From Rhodamnia argentea (taxonomy: Eukaryota > Streptophyta > Magnoliopsida > Myrtales > Myrtaceae): a stretch of 64,000 nt of DNA. The position numbers were made by a program, and so were the translations under genes. This document shows, in pieces, positions 23,470 to 37,600 of the stretch. The notes under the pieces are model-generated. The model saw nothing but the letters and a program-made list of their open reading frames with translations, made no database searches and was not told where the DNA came from. How positions within the stretch are numbered: position 1 is the first letter of the stretch; each line of letters begins with the position of its first letter. Location: NCBI RefSeq assembly GCF_020921035.1, contig NC_063155.1, positions 25,475,294 to 25,539,293 on the forward strand, given 5' to 3'.

Positions 23470-25050
23470 AAGCTGTCTATACTAGTATAAACTGCAACAT
23501 GTAGCTGTTGCTTGATTATTCTAGTTAGCACGAAGAAGTTACCCAATTCTAGTTTGTGGAAAAGCATGCTCCACATGATGAAGGTTTTAACTATGTAGGA
23601 TGGATTTGATCGGTTGACTTGTTTTAATGGTGAGCTTGAATATGAGAGCTGACTTGTTTTAATGATGAGCTTGAATATGAGAGCATGTTACGATGTCCAA
23701 TGGCCTAATCTTCACAGAATTTTGGCGTGAAAATGCTTTGCGCTACTTAAAAAGCATGGCAAATGACATGCCCAACAAGAATATAGGAGACCAACTAAAC
23801 ATAAGCCGGGATGAACTCCGTGAATTTCATTTTCATGCAAAAAACGTTTCACTGCAATATTCCAAATTCTTGCAACCATTACTCTTTCCATCAGAATCGT
23901 ATGCATTTCTACACTCAAATTAAGATAATAGCAATTAAAGCTATGACGATATCTGTTGCATCCGTTGTGATATCGACAGCAACAAATTCATCAAAGACCT
24001 AATACCTGCCATTATTGAGCCTCACAAATTCCGGGTCACAGAGAAAAGAAAATTGAGTCTTTTAGACGGAAGTCGACAAATCTCTTTTCGACATGCCTAA
24101 AAGCAAGAAGTAAACAGCAATACCACGCAACCAAATATCAACAGATTCACCAGTGACTACTTAGTGCTTTGTTTACAAATACGTATCCTTTTGTCATGTA
24201 AAGCCAGTAAGGGCACTGAGAGACTCGAAACCACTAGAAAGTATATTGTCTACCAAGTAGACTACCCTTTATCTCACTATGAATTATCTGCCACAAATTA
24301 TAAGCCGCAGACTCTTCAGTGCCGCCTAGCAAAAATCAACCAAATGAACTCTATAGGCATGGTGCTGATTAGATTAACACAAGGGAACATTAAAAGCTGA
24401 GAGATCTCGAAAATTGCAACAAGGATGGATAAGGAAATATTCAAATCCTACACGGGAAAATCACGAGTCTGCTCACTTCAAATCAATATAAACTGGGTGA
24501 AATTCACTGGACTTCATAGTGGCACACCTATCCAACCAATAAATGGAAAAAGGGCACCAGATGCCACCTAGTGGCCAGTGCAAGCAACAGCCATACTAAA
24601 GGAGAACGGCCCAAAGAAGATTAATAGCCCCCAACGGCTGGTCCAAAGCTCTTATTGTGTCAGAGTAAAAGTGAATTTCATCAATGCTCTTTTATTTTGG
24701 CAGAACACAAACAGCACAGCAACTGCTAAATCAACGGACTGCTTCAAAAGGTCGCTACGATATGTGTTCAAAACAACTTTGGCACATTCATGAAACTTTT
24801 CAAACTCAAGAAAAGAAAGCAACCAAGAAAACCCCAAAAAATAGACGAACCGTAAAAAAAAAAAAAAAAGAGTCGAGCAAAAAATGACTGTAGTTCGCCT
24901 CTGCTACATATACCAAAAGGCAAAAAAGACAACAAGGAGGCCACAAATTGGCAGTCATCTTGGTCCCGCCTGTTATTCTTCCTTATGTTCGCAACTTTGG
25001 CATCTGCAGAGGTCAGAATAGTTCTTGATGCTTCCCAGAAAAATTCAATT
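23470..25050. other. Intergenic DNA between convergent germin-like and PDH E1 alpha genes
   Basis: About 1.6 kb between stop codons. A 35-base tandem duplication (23615-23684) lies about 150 bases after the germin-like stop. The rest is AT-rich with no domain-bearing ORF. Parts near 24900-25050 are probably 3' UTR of the PDH gene. Confidence 0.5.
23615..23684. repeat. Two-unit tandem repeat of 35 bases
   Basis: Units 23615-23649 and 23650-23684 contain TGACTTGTTTTAATG followed by GTGAGC or ATGAGC and TTGAATATGAGAGC. They differ at one base, so the duplication is recent. It lies in the probable 3' flank of the germin-like gene. Confidence 0.8.
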
Positions 25051-28000
25051 TCATGGAAGCACAGCTCTTACTTCTTTCCTGTCTGGTCCAAAGCTCTGCA
25101 ATAGATTGAGAAATCCAAGATTACAGATTGAAATATAAAGATAATTATCTACAGTTAAATAATCATTTCTGGACCTTTCTACACACACACTTTCATTCTC
25201 CATGAGGGGTACAAAGTGAGAACAAATGAATTAATCTCAATACCAAATTTATTTGCAGTAAGTCCCTTAGTCAACCATGTCAAAATTCGATCTTCACCGA
25301 CTCATTCCCAGATTGCAGATTTATTCTACATACAACAAGAATTTCATACATCCAGGTGCAGAAAGTGCCCTATTCCACTCTTTGATTTACTTCATTCATG
25401 CAAAAGATGTAATTAAAGTCCTAAAAAAGAAAAGTTCCAGCAACATTTTTTTTGGTCACTTGGATAGTATTCTTATGCAAAAAGAGTTATCAGTTGGACT
25501 ACAAAGAACAGTGAGATCTCATGTTCGTCTCATGCAAAAACTAATGCCAGAGCATTCTGACACTCAGATAGCTATGAACAACAGACATCCTTCATCTGAC
25601 CCAACTGATTTCACTGCATATCCTCAACTCATGTTGCAAGTTTGTTTTAGAAAAAGACTAGTTTGACGGTATAGGTATGTGAACACATAATTATTTCTTT
25701 TTCAAGACCAAAAGCAATTTTTCAAGTTGAACCTTCAAAATGATAGACCACTGGAGTTCTATCTCCGATACCTTGGCCCACAGACTTCATATAAACCTAT
25801 CGTACAAAATATTCAGGCAATATTTGATTGAAAGATATCTGTAGAAACATGTTTCAGCATATCAAGTATCTGCTATAATAAGCAAAACACTTTTGTTGTA
25901 ATTGGAATTTGGAAGCACTACCAACTACGATATAGCACTGTGCCCCATCTCACTGGCGAAGCCAACAGCAGGCCCAAATGAAAAATTCTGAAAGAAGAAA
26001 CTCCCTATACATGATAAATGACATAAAACAAATCCAATAAGAATTACCTCAACTCCATAACCTTTCACATACACATTTGTGAACAGTTCAGATGGATCAG
26101 GCATTGGACTTTCCTGGAGAAGAGGAAAAAAAAACGTGATGGCATCAACAATAACAAGTGAGGCAATTACTTCCAACAAATGCTAAGCAAACTAACCAAT
26201 TAGATTGTTAAATTTGCTCAAGATAGTTACATCCCAAGAATCAGAATAATCTGCACATAGTTCTTACCTTGGCTTGAGCAATAGCTTCATCAACCTCTTT
26301 TCTTACTTCCTTCTCGATATCCTAAAAGATGTAAATATGAACAGCAAATTAGAATGAGAAAGGAAGGTAGAGGCTTCAGTATCCACATTGCAACATTCTT
26401 TTGGAACTCGAAAATGCTTCTTCACTATCTTCGGTATAGATGAACTTTTTAGACATTTAAGCATGCAAATTACAGAAGAATGAATGCTAACCATGTGCTA
26501 TGTATACAAGAATCCAGATCAAGAAAGTTACCTTCAGCTCCTTTTCTGTTGCCAGGTCAAGAGATAATAGCAGCTTTCTAATTCTTTCAATTGGATCACG
26601 TTCCTGAACGGTAAACAATAAAAATATTAAATCCCGAAGTCAATAATGGCACATATCCTTATCAACCAGAAATCCATGTATTCACCTGTCGTACGCCACT
26701 GATTTCGTCACGAGTACGGTATGTGCTCCCAGGGTCTGACATGGAGTGGCCATGATACCTATATGTGTCCATTTCAAGAATCTGAACACAGCAACAAATG
26801 TGATGATGAATTGGTATTTGCACTAGCTTGCTAACACAGAAAAATCCATACTTTATGCACTGTAAATACACGATGAACTCTGTTGGCTGAGCATTGCTAT
26901 AAATAAGTAGGTTATATCAAACTAACAATGTTTTTAATTATGAGATTGAAGGTACATTCAACAAATTTCAAAGAAGAAAGTTAAACATAAGCTAACAATA
27001 AGTTGCCCTGCAGCCTCAAGTATTCTCCTCACTCACTCAAAGCAAGAGCATATGGGAAAGAAGTGTCACTGATTTTTCCAGGTGTCGCCCAAGAACAGAA
27101 AAGAAAATTGCAAAATAGAGAGAAAAGCTTTGCTAAGCTGCAGACAGCTGGAAGGACCAGCTGCTTGAGAAGAACTTGCCACCAATTCAGCACCAAATAA
27201 CATCCACATTTCTTGCATTGAAGATACAAGTGCCATGAGAAAATGGCTCTTCAGAGTCCTCTAATTCTAAGTTTCATCACGTGAATCCACAATATAGAGT
27301 ATCTAGAAACCTGGATCTGTGGATACCAAATATCCTTTACCCTGTCAAACAACACCTGAACCATGTGGATAGTCTCCTCAAACACAGTAAATTTCAGCAT
27401 TTCTCTTCATTTAAGCATGGTTTGATTTCTTGCAAGAGTAAGTCCACAATGAATTCTCAAAAGGCATGCCCGTCCATGAGATAGAGAGATCAAGGCAGAT
27501 CCATACTCCTACATACCATCTAGGTTCTATCATGTCAAAACAACTGCGTGTGGCCAAACACTTAGTAACAGAGGTTAGAGGAACTATCAAGTACAGCCAA
27601 GGCAAGTAATTATTAGTCAAGAGTAACAGACCACTTACATCTCAATTTGCACCTACCTAGAAAACTCAAGCAAACACCAGAAATTCTATACTGCAACTTC
27701 CTGTAAGAAAAGAGTGGACAGAGAACAAGCCAAGTACCATAAGTCTTTGGGTTGCATTCCTATGAACAGGATATGACAACAAGGATGCTATGACAGTGGC
27801 CTGATCACCAACTTAACTCCAGGAACTTCTTATTCTTCCAAGTATCCATAATGCTATTAATGAATGAAAATGTATCCTCCTTGGCCATTTCTGGCCCTAC
27901 GTTAGCAAATTAGTTTGTGTACTTAATCACAGAATGACACCCTGACTATGCAGCACCAGTAGGGGGAAAAATGGATGCCGCATCAATAAAACCGAGCTCC

Positions 28001-30706
28001 CTTGTCCCAACCATGCTCAACATTTTTCAAGCCCATGCATTCCCATGAAGTTGGGCCACGTAACAACTCACCTGCCACTATTCCCTCCCAAGAATGTCCT
28101 AGATATCACATCCTTCATTGAAAATAACCTCAAAAATTCTACTTCTGTAATGTCCGATGCTGGTAATAACCATTTAATAGCCCCTTAAAACAATCCACAT
28201 CCTTTAGGAACCAAAACATATCTTCAATTTCTGTGTTTCACTTTCAGTAACATGGATGCTAGAAGCCTCCAGCCTATGCTCAAGTCACCAAGATCATTTA
28301 CCCTCATCATTCTCCGCTTCCTTTACTTTGCTGAATCCCGCAGTCTATCTTTTTGTGGAACACCATCCTGGCAACTATGGTAGCAATTTGACTATCTCGA
28401 GAGGGCACTAATTAGTAGCAGTAAGAGACTACCGGTTTGTCGACGAGATACTAAAGAAGTGCCGCTTTTACTTTGATTAGTCTTTAATAAATGGGGGTGC
28501 ACGCCTGCATGGCATGCAAAGCAAGGGAAAGATATAAATTGCACCTATTGCAAATAAATAGAAACTGTCCTCATCTCAATGACTTACATCCTCCCCATAT
28601 AACTAGTGGACAGCTCTAAGAGGAACAAGATGCCATCTCTAAAGTTGACGCTAACAGCAAGGATAAGCATCAAGCTCATGAAAACACTAGTTTATGATGA
28701 TTAACGAGCAGATAAACACGTAACAACAAAATAAATCACTCACGATAGGGCCATTCTTCAAAGCATGCTCCTTAGCAAATTTGCATGCCTGTTTCACAGC
28801 AAGGGCATCCATACCGTCCACCTGCAGTAAAGGACAAACGCTGAACTAAATGAGTCAGAAGAAAGTGCAAGTGTGAGAAGAAGTATATCACAGAAACTTG
28901 GGTCTGTGAACAATGATTTAGCACTGGAATTGTTAGGAAAATAGAGTACATGCTCCAGCAACCAGTTAAGAAGATAAAGGCATACCTTTGAACCACCACA
29001 ATTCCACAACATCAAACATCTTAGTATACTGCAAGCTGTTTTCTTCCAAAAATAACATAGCCTTGTAAATTTCAGGCACTACCAAATTTCCCAAAATCAT
29101 TCAACTCAGTACTTCAGCTGTCAGCACGCCAAACACTTTGTATAAAATATTTGAACCTTCATAACAGCTACAGGTCAAGATCAATTAAAGGTCTTCCCGA
29201 GTTTTGAAGATTAGATACAATTCCGAATTCAATGCCACCGCACATTGAGTCACTCTTTGAGGTGATATCATCAATATGCTACAATCTTTAACAGCACAGG
29301 ATCTACACTCCTGAATCTGGAACAACTTTAAGAACTTTAAGAGCAAGGCCAGCCAAGTAGAACTTGCCTACATGTAATTTATTTCCATCCCTCCCTCATT
29401 TATCTCTTAACAGTACAGGACAACTTAACACAAGGAAGATCCCATCTCATTGACATCAATCAATTCACCCTGGCACCTAGTAATTTTGCAACATGCATAG
29501 TACTGCTCAGAATGATGAGAATCCAAACAATCCTCTCAACATACATGCACACAAGCGCAGTGCACCCACAAACACAAGCGCAGAGCACCAAGAACAACTT
29601 AGTGAGTTAAAATTACATACACTAACCCAACTACTATCCTTTATCCTGATAACAATTCAGTATACCGTGCACCGACTCCGAAACAATTGGAACAGCCAGC
29701 AACAAAAACAAAACACATAGTAAAAAAAACCAAAATAGGACAAAAATAAGGAAAAAATAATTCATTAAACAAACAGAAAGCTTATTGCTGTGAATGCGAA
29801 CAACCGTTGAGGAAGAACGGAATGAAACTTAGAAATCACCTTTAAGCCCGGTACGTAATCTCCACGTTTGTAATATGAAGGACTCTTCGCAGCTCTCCAC
29901 TCTGCTGTCCCCATTCCATCTGCAAATCACATACGGCAGCATGACTGACTATCCACTACCGCGAAAGCAATCGCACAAATTAAGACCCTCAAAATCTTAC
30001 AGTGATTGTTCTCGCAGACCAAAATAGCGGGCAAATCCCACAGCGCGGCCATGTTAAGCGCTTCGAACAACTGCCCTTGGTTGGCAGCGCCATCGCCATA
30101 CAAAGCAAAACTCACGCTTTCGTCCTTATTATACTTCTGTGCAAAGGCCAATCCAACACCCAACGGAATCTGAGCCCCGACGATTCCATGACCGCCGTAA
30201 AATCCAGCTTCCTTCCTGTAAAAATGCATCGATCCCCCCTTTCCCTTGGAACAGCCGGCCTGCCTCCCCATAAGCTCCGAGAACACCTCCAGGAGAGTGC
30301 CCCCGCGGCCGAGGAAGGTGCAGTGGTCGCGGTATGCGGTGATGATGCAGTCCTTCTTGGTGATGGCGGCCTCCATGCCGATGGCGACGGCCTCCTGCCC
30401 GTCGTAGAGGTGGCAGAACCCTCGGATCAGCTTGGCCTTGTAGAGGGAGTCGGCGGCGATCTCGGCGCGGCGCATCAAGGCCATGAGCCGGAAGAAGCCG
30501 ACCAGCTCCTGGCCAGTCGTCTCGACAGTCCGCGACGGGGCCTCGCATCTGTGGGCGGTGAAGGGGACGGAGGTCTCGACGGTGATCGGCGTGGTGTCCG
30601 TGGAGATCGAGCGGCGGAAGAAGGAGGAGGAGGAGGAAATGGCGGCGGCGAGGGGCTTGAGGAGGTTGGCGTGCGGCGTAGACGAAGCTGCCCGTGATAA
30701 GGCCAT
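25051..30706 (-). CDS. PDHA: Pyruvate dehydrogenase E1 component subunit alpha, mitochondrial
   Basis: Minus-strand exons are 30706-30001, 29919-29840, 28821-28744, 26781-26686, 26603-26532, 26321-26268, 26113-26048 and 25095-25051, giving 398 residues, close to the family's usual 390. Residues 1 to about 35 form a Ser/Arg-rich mitochondrial presequence (FFRRS). The thiamine diphosphate motif is intact: GDG at 204-206, 26 residues, then NN at 233-234. [10 protein letters not shown] at 297-306 is the regulatory phosphorylation loop (S301 corresponds to the main E1 alpha kinase site). Known role: with E1 beta it decarboxylates pyruvate and passes the acetyl group to E2, feeding the TCA cycle. 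The start at 30706 matches the MALSR-type N-terminus of plant homologues. The frame is open 44 codons further up to another ATG, which I regard as 5' UTR. Intron 3 is about 2 kb. Confidence 0.97.
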
Positions 30707-30839
30707 GCCTGGTTGATTCAAGTGGGGAGAGTGTAGAGATGCGGCCGCGAGCCGGGAGAGAGCGACAGGGAGAGGGAGGGAGGGAAGGAGGAGGTCTGGT
30801 TTGGTGGGCGTGAAAGCAGGTGGGCGTAGAAACAGCACG

Positions 30840-32790
30840 CGAGATTAATATAAAAAAAAAAAAAAAAACAAGAATTAGCGCTGCTGGTGGAGGATTCGAG
30901 TTAAAATGACATCGTTGCCCTCCTAGGCTTCACCACTGAACGCTGGCATTGGCAGCGTTGGGTATTGGTCACGTGTCACGCTAATTGCTTATGTTATAAA
31001 TTCGAGCGATCGACCCCAACCGGCCATCGCCGGCGTTCGGGGGCTTGGCCCACATCCAACCTTCCACCAAAATAAGCACGAGGTCGATCAACCCAACTTT
31101 TCACAAAATTAAAAGCCTGAGTTCGACCCTAACAATGTAAAATTAGGCATGGGGTCACGAATTCCTTGATATTCAAAATCCAAATGCCTAGTCAATTGAC
31201 GAAATCAAGGTCCTTAAAATCAAATTAATGTTAAAAGAACGGGCTACTCGTGCATAATTGCTCGAACCAGTAATTGATTAAGTGAATCTAAATCTTTCTT
31301 AATCGATCGTGATATTTAAATGACTCACGATGACTAATTATATTGCAATGACATCCGACCTGACCGAGCCACCTAGGCACGACATGGTTCGGATGTTATT
31401 GAGTTGTGCAAGCTACCTCGACGGTGATCGGTCTACGTATAGATAGCAACAGGCTAGCCGAATCCATCGTGTGTCGGGCTCATTTTGTGTAAAATTTTAT
31501 CGATCCGCTTTTCGTCGTCTCAAATGTCGGTTCTTGGCTCTTTTTTTTTTCCCCCTTCTCTTCCTTCCGTTTTGATGCTGAAGTTTATGGATTTCGACGA
31601 TCGCTTTCCGGCCGAGTTCTCAACCCATTTGCATTAGCAAAATTTTGCACCGCTGAGTGTTGTTGACCTTTGACCACTCCGATCAACGAGGGCAGGATGG
31701 GAAGACGAAGCGTCCTCACCCGAGCCGCGATGGCGTTGAGAGAGCCATTCGGATTCTCCCGTACCCGCCGCGAAGATACTTGTCCATCCGGAGACGACGT
31801 CGTTTTGACCCGTGCTCGTCCTGAGAAATGAGAGTGAACAAAGATGTGCGCTTGCCTGGCAATGATTGGTCTCCTTCTGACCACTCTTGCGCCTACAGAC
31901 AAACAACACCGCGACAGATGCCCCCACGTCGAGAAGTATCAAAAGAACATGAAAAGGCCAGTGGGACCCAAAGCTATATGATGGCCGGATGAGCTTAAGT
32001 TATTTGGGCTCAGCAAGAGGATCGAAGCCCATATAAATAATATGGGCTCATTTTGTAATTTTCCGGCCCATTCTAATCCGTTGTATCTATAGTATCTGAA
32101 CGGGATGTTCCTCTGTTTTCGCACGCTCCTTCAGTTTATAGCGGCGTTGGGTAGAAATTCTTTAAGGCGAGAATCCGGCTGCAGGCGATTGAGAATGCGA
32201 AACTCGAATTCGAAAATTTCACGCCGCCGTCCAGGTTCTACACAAAAAAGCCTCGAAGCAGCGTTAAAACCGCGAGAATTTTAAAAGCACCGGAAGTGTA
32301 GATTTCCGCTTCACATGTTTGTGCGTCGCCCCTCCATGCATCACGCATGGCACCCACCTCTGAAATAATTGTTTTGCTCGTAATCGCTTAACAAGTCGGG
32401 AATCGGCAGGTCGAGTCTTTCCTCCTTCCCCGATCGAGTTTAGTGACGGGGTTGATCATTCTGTTAGGTCGAGCTCTCCGAGTTCGTTCTCGTGCGATTG
32501 TGGATCGGGCCTTTGCCGAATTATGAACCGTGATTTTCATCCTGAAACGCGTATCGAATATTATTTGGAGAATATGGTATTAGAACAATAGCCTCTCTAG
32601 AAAAAAAATGTAAAACCCATTGGTCCCATGGTAAACTGATGGGGGTACACCATGGAAGCTAGTGACCATCAACGTAATCGCAGGAGGATGGCAGCAATCG
32701 CCTCGTGGCAGAGAGAGAGAGACATTCGAGATTTTCCCCGCTCATCGGGCGATTGTATAGTGCTGCTGCTGATTACTTTGGAGGACAATT
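30840..32790. other. Upstream flank of PDH E1 alpha, no recognisable gene
   Basis: A run of about 18 A follows at 30850-30869. Minus-strand ORFs at 31585-31942 (about 100 codons, Arg- and Ser-rich) show no known domain and overlap in different frames, so they are probably chance. The region around 31740-32450 is less AT-rich than its flanks but I cannot assign any function. Confidence 0.45.
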
Positions 32791-32794
32791 AGAA

Positions 32795-33360
32795 AAAAAT
32801 TCCTAAATTTATTACACTTGTGTCAAGTGTCGATTTGGTAATGAACCTTTTAATTTGTGCAATTTAATCACAAACAATTTGACGATTTTTTCAATGTAAT
32901 TTTTCCAGTCATTTTTGGTTTGGATATTGCTAACGTGGACATCGAGCCTCCTACATGACTTGGCCGACGTTGACGCTAATATTTTTTTTATTTTTTTTTT
33001 GCTGAATTGTTTATTAATCTCTTTTTTTCTCCATTGTGGCTAGCAAGGATCACCGAGGCTCACCAGCCGTGATGGCCTCTTGAAGCCGGGTGGCGGCCAC
33101 AACCCTTGCCGGCTACAATGAGAATAAAGGAAAAATATATAACTATAAAAATTCAAAAGAATGTAAACATTATCCACGTCAACACGATCATGACACATAG
33201 GACATCCAGAGTTCATGTCGGTGCTTCCTACCACAATTGGCTAGGAATACTACATTATTAAATCGTCAAAATATTTGCACTAAATTGATCAAATTAAAAA
33301 ATTTATAACTGAATTGATGCAAATATAGTGGATTTAGGAAAAAAAAATTGTGATTTCTCC
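32795..33360. repeat. Palindromic AT-rich repeat element (copy near 32.8 kb)
   Basis: Left arm (about 32795-32910) and right arm (about 33245-33355) are imperfect inverted copies of about 100 bases: both contain CCTAAAT, a poly(A)/(T) run, TTAATTTG and TGACGATTT words. The middle carries an AACGTGGACATCGAG-like core and a GC-rich GGCCTCTTGAAGCCGG segment. The same arrangement recurs at 58825-59335. No coding capacity. Confidence 0.6.
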
Positions 33361-33424
33361 ATCAGTGCCCACTCACAACCATTTTCAATTTTAACAAAGA
33401 ACATCACAAAGTGATTACAACTCT

Positions 33425-33900
33425 TTGGCCATAAAGGATTGTGTAATGTTTTAAATCTATTGCACTTTTGTTAATTCGGTATTGAATATTTCAATTTGGC
33501 CAAATTTTTATGAAAAAAATTGACCAGTTTAATCCTTAACCTTTCGATGATTTGCCAATGTACTCATTTCTGTCAATTTTATATGGAAGTTACTAATGCG
33601 GACGTCGGCCATTCTACATAGGATGGTCAATGTTGATGTAGATAAATTTTTTCTTTTTTTTTTATTATTTAATACAATTTTCAACTCTCAAAGCTAGCTA
33701 GGGCCATGATCCTCACTAATGGCTGATAAGCTTCGGCAACCCTCGCCAGCCACGGTAAAAAAAATAAAAAATAAAAATTAATCTAGAAAAATTGAAAATG
33801 TTGGCCATTGCATACAAGAACCTCTACATCTATGTCAATGAATTTTGACTACAATTGAGCTAGAAAGATTATATTGACAAATATAATCCCCTCAACACGA
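33425..33900. repeat. Partial copy of the same AT-rich repeat family
   Basis: Only one arm is clear: TTGCACTTTTGTTAATTCGG, then TTGGCCAAATTTT, TCGATGATTTGCCAATGTAC and a GCGGACGTCGGCC core, matching the word order of the copies near 32.8 and 58.8 kb. The GC-rich middle near 33690-33760 is also present. The other arm is too diverged to define. Confidence 0.5.
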
Positions 33901-34244
33901 GCATGTACAAAACAAGTCCGCTCAACACGAATATCGCGGCACTATAGTGGTGCCATGACTTGTACTTTTACTTATCATTCCTTGAAAACGGATTGAACAA
34001 CTATGGCATCAGACCTTGTGATTTTGCTATTTCAATAAGAGTGTAATAAAAGCACTCCAAATGAATCACATGATTGTATTTAGAAAATCACAGCCACGAG
34101 AGAAAAATGAATGTTCTTATGTCCATTAACCACGCAAAGTAAAGATGGAAGACGAGAAATATATAATATATGCTTTAAAGGTAGTTTTACACAAACAATT
34201 TTATTTATCTCTAAGAGAAAATAACATAAACAGTACTTGATCTA

Positions 34245-34495
34245 TAACACAATGTGTAACGTGATCCCTAAAATTTTAATTTACTTAACATGATCACTAA
34301 ACTTTAGCTTAATGTGAAATACTGTCCTCGAATTTTTAGTTTATTTGATTTGATCTCCGAACTTTTGGTACATGTTCAAATTGATCTATTTCATTTATAT
34401 TTTCATAAGATAGGCCAGTTTGAACATTTACTAAAAATTTAGATATCATATTAAATAAATTAAAAATGAAAGATCACATTGCACGTTGAATCATG
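34245..34495. repeat. Short inverted-repeat segment upstream of ISE2
   Basis: The words GTACATGTTCAAATTGATC (about 34370) and its counterpart CCAGTTTGAACATTTACT (about 34416-34433) are inverted copies. The outer text GTGTAACGTGATC and GATCACATTGCACG is also inverted. This forms a palindrome of about 250 bases ending about 155 bases before the ISE2 start codon, so it sits in or next to the ISE2 promoter. Confidence 0.5.
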
Positions 34496-34649
34496 GCGGA
34501 TGGATCGTTTGTTCTTGTTTTTATTTTCAATTAGAATGGAACGCGCAAATTACTTGTGTAGTATCATTTTTTAGCTTGGGAAAAAGGAAATGACAAACCC
34601 GGAATAAAAGTCGCCCGGAGTTTCTGCGGCACCGGAAAAATCTCCCGCC

Positions 34650-37600
34650 ATGCGCAGTCTGTCCTCTATCCTCTCGCCCCTTCCTCTCTCTCTCACGGTC
34701 CTCCAGAACAAGACCGGTCATCTCCCCCTCCGCTACCTTCCCTCCCTAGGGTTTCTGCGCACCAAACCATACCTTCGCGCTCACTACAAAGCCCCAACCC
34801 CCATACTTCCCGATGATTCCCAGCTCTCCGACGCCGAGGAGGAGGACGACGACGACGACGAAGACGAGGACGGCGAAGAGTTCGCCGCGGATGAGTACGA
34901 CGACGTCTCCGGCGACGCTTACCACGGAGTCGAGCAGAGCGAGGATGAGATTGGGGCCTCGGCGGATGATGCTGCGGCGAGCACGCGCTCCTCGTTTAGC
35001 GAATCCAAGTTGCAGAGAGTGGAAAAGCTCTGCAGCGAAGTCAGGGAGTTCGGCGCTGAGCTCATCGACGGGGACGAGCTCGCTTCGGTCTATGACTTCC
35101 GCATCGACAAATTTCAGGTTCGCATCTTCATTGAGTTTTTGCCGCTTATGCGTGGTGAACTCTTTTTTCTTTTTTTCTTTTTTGGAGGATTTTGTCTAGT
35201 AGGCAAGACTTATAGAGCTTTCCTCGAACTTTCCTGTTTTTGTAGTGATTTTTGAATTGGTTTTGTTAGCGATTGGCGATCAAAGCGTTACTAAGAGGCT
35301 CTTCTGTTGTGGTTTCGGCGCCTACCAGCAGCGGAAAGACATTGATTGCTGAAGCTGCGGCAGTGGCCACAGTAGCCAGAGGGAGGCGATTGTTCTACAC
35401 AACTCCTCTCAAGGCACTATCTAATCAGAAATTTCGCGAGTTTCGGTTTGTGGATTGGAGTGGCATCATCTGTTTCCATCACAGCTTCGGTTAATCATCG
35501 GCCATTTTCATTCTCTATACTCGCTTGTTGCAGTGAAACATTTGGAGACAACTATGTTGGCCTTCTAACCGGAGATAGTGCAGTCAACAAGGATGCTCAA
35601 GTAGTAATCATGACTACAGAGATACTGCGGAATATGCTGTATCAGAGGTGCACATCTTGTTAAAGAAGCTGTTATTTGAGTATAGCCACACCAATTTGAG
35701 ACTTTGAAGGTTTATTTTGGCCGTGCGTGACTAGGATGTATAGGTATAATTAGGCTCGATCTGAGGACAGCCTTTAGGTATGGTAGAAATATCTACCTTG
35801 TTTAGGATACACAAATTCAGTGAGCGGTGCTTTTGATTCTTGATTGTTGTGCCTACTCCTTGAATATGAGCGGTGGGTTAAGTTCTCAATTGTCATTGCC
35901 ACATTCCTATATGGAGTTTTGATTTTCCTTGCATTAATTTGTCTTGCTTCATATATATTTGAATTATGTAATTTTTCTTCTAGCACAGCGTTGGAAAGGC
36001 CTCTTCAAGGAGTGGACTTTTTCGGGTGGATGCTATTGTCTTGGATGAAGTTCACTATTTAAGTGATATATCTCGGGGGACAGTGTGGGAAGAAATTGTG
36101 CGTAACCTCCCCCCCTTCCCCCTCCTCTCTCTCCTCATCCTCCTCCTCTTCTTTTATCCTCATTCTATTCAGCAGCTCGCCAATTTTATACTCAAGCTTT
36201 TGTCCATTAAAACTCAACAGTCAAGAATGTGCCAGGTTATTTATTCCCCAAAAGAAGTCCAACTTATATGTCTATCAGCAACAGTTGCAAATCCAGATGA
36301 GCTTGCTGGCTGGATTGGCCAGGTACTGTTAAGTACTCTTCAATACTTATAAATTTGAAATTGTCAGTATGCTTTGTCCATTCAATTCCCTGAAAAGGAT
36401 TTATCTTGCTTAAGCAGTCCTTTAATACACTACTTCAAACGATTATTGGGTTACTTTCATTTAGAATTTACCCAGTTGCTTGTGCTGTCTCCGGCAGCTT
36501 CTCTAAACGTAATTCAGATTGTCCAACTGACCAAACAAAGAGGAAACTGCAGATCTCTTGGGTCAACTGAACACCTTAATGGAAACCTGGTAAAAAACCG
36601 GCTACTGACAAATTGGTAACATTGGCAAGTCAATCAACTTGGTTGAGCCCGTTCAGAGTCTTCTTTTCATCCTAAAAAAACTCAAGCGTGAAAACGAATA
36701 TGTTACCATACCAAAATTGATGAATGTTGGAATTCAGTTGTCAAAATGTAGGACAAAACCATAGCTGATGTGTTTTTACAAACACTCGTGTTCTTCTGCC
36801 TCATAAGTCCAATGATATTATGGCAATGGCATGGATGATTTGCTGTGAGCTCAGAGTGGACAGTTGAGTCACGGCTTTGCCTTTTGACTGGGTAGTTTTA
36901 AATCGTTGTCATTTGCTGAGAAAATTTTGCGGATGATTGTTGCCAAACCATGCTCTAAAACTTCTTCTACCTTTTCAGGCAAAGTAGTTTACTGAATACT
37001 GATGCCTTTGTTAAAGTCAGATTCAGGGTTGCAGCTTCACGTGAAATACAGATTACATTTGCATCCAATAATTGTTTCTTTCCAAGACATTGAAAAGGAA
37101 GTCACTTTATTTTTTAGGGAGAGTTCCAGATCCAGCATTCTGTTTGATTCATACTGGGAAGACAATTATAACACTTATAAGGAGTATTTGTCCCATTTAA
37201 GTTCTAACTAAGCTTACCGACACCATTTTTATTCTCATCATCACGATACTCTGCCATGACTTACCCCTTCATATCACTAGCCTTTTTTTTATTTGGCCTG
37301 ATGTTAGGGATGTTCCTTGTCAATGTTTTTTATGTTAGTCTTAAAAATGTATACTACCTCATAGTATAACTGTAAAGCAAATTACAAGTTTAAATAACTT
37401 GCTTATGCTATGTCAAATCATGGTAAGTCAAAAATAATATTGTTAATATCTCGTAGTAAAGTAACTCTTTCATGGAGGTAGGAGACAATATTTAATGCTC
37501 CTTTTTGTGATCCTTCAAGGTAGTACTAAAACATTGATACTCGTTAGGGAAGGATGCTATATTTTGGACCAGGTTCTTGGGGAATTTAAAATGGAAAGTG

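Noticed and set aside
30002-30697. 231-codon plus-strand ORF opposite PDH E1 alpha exon 1
   Set aside because: GC-rich antisense shadow of a conserved exon; no domain.
31585-31942. Two overlapping 100-codon minus-strand ORFs
   Set aside because: They use different frames of the same DNA, have Arg/Ser-biased composition and no domain.
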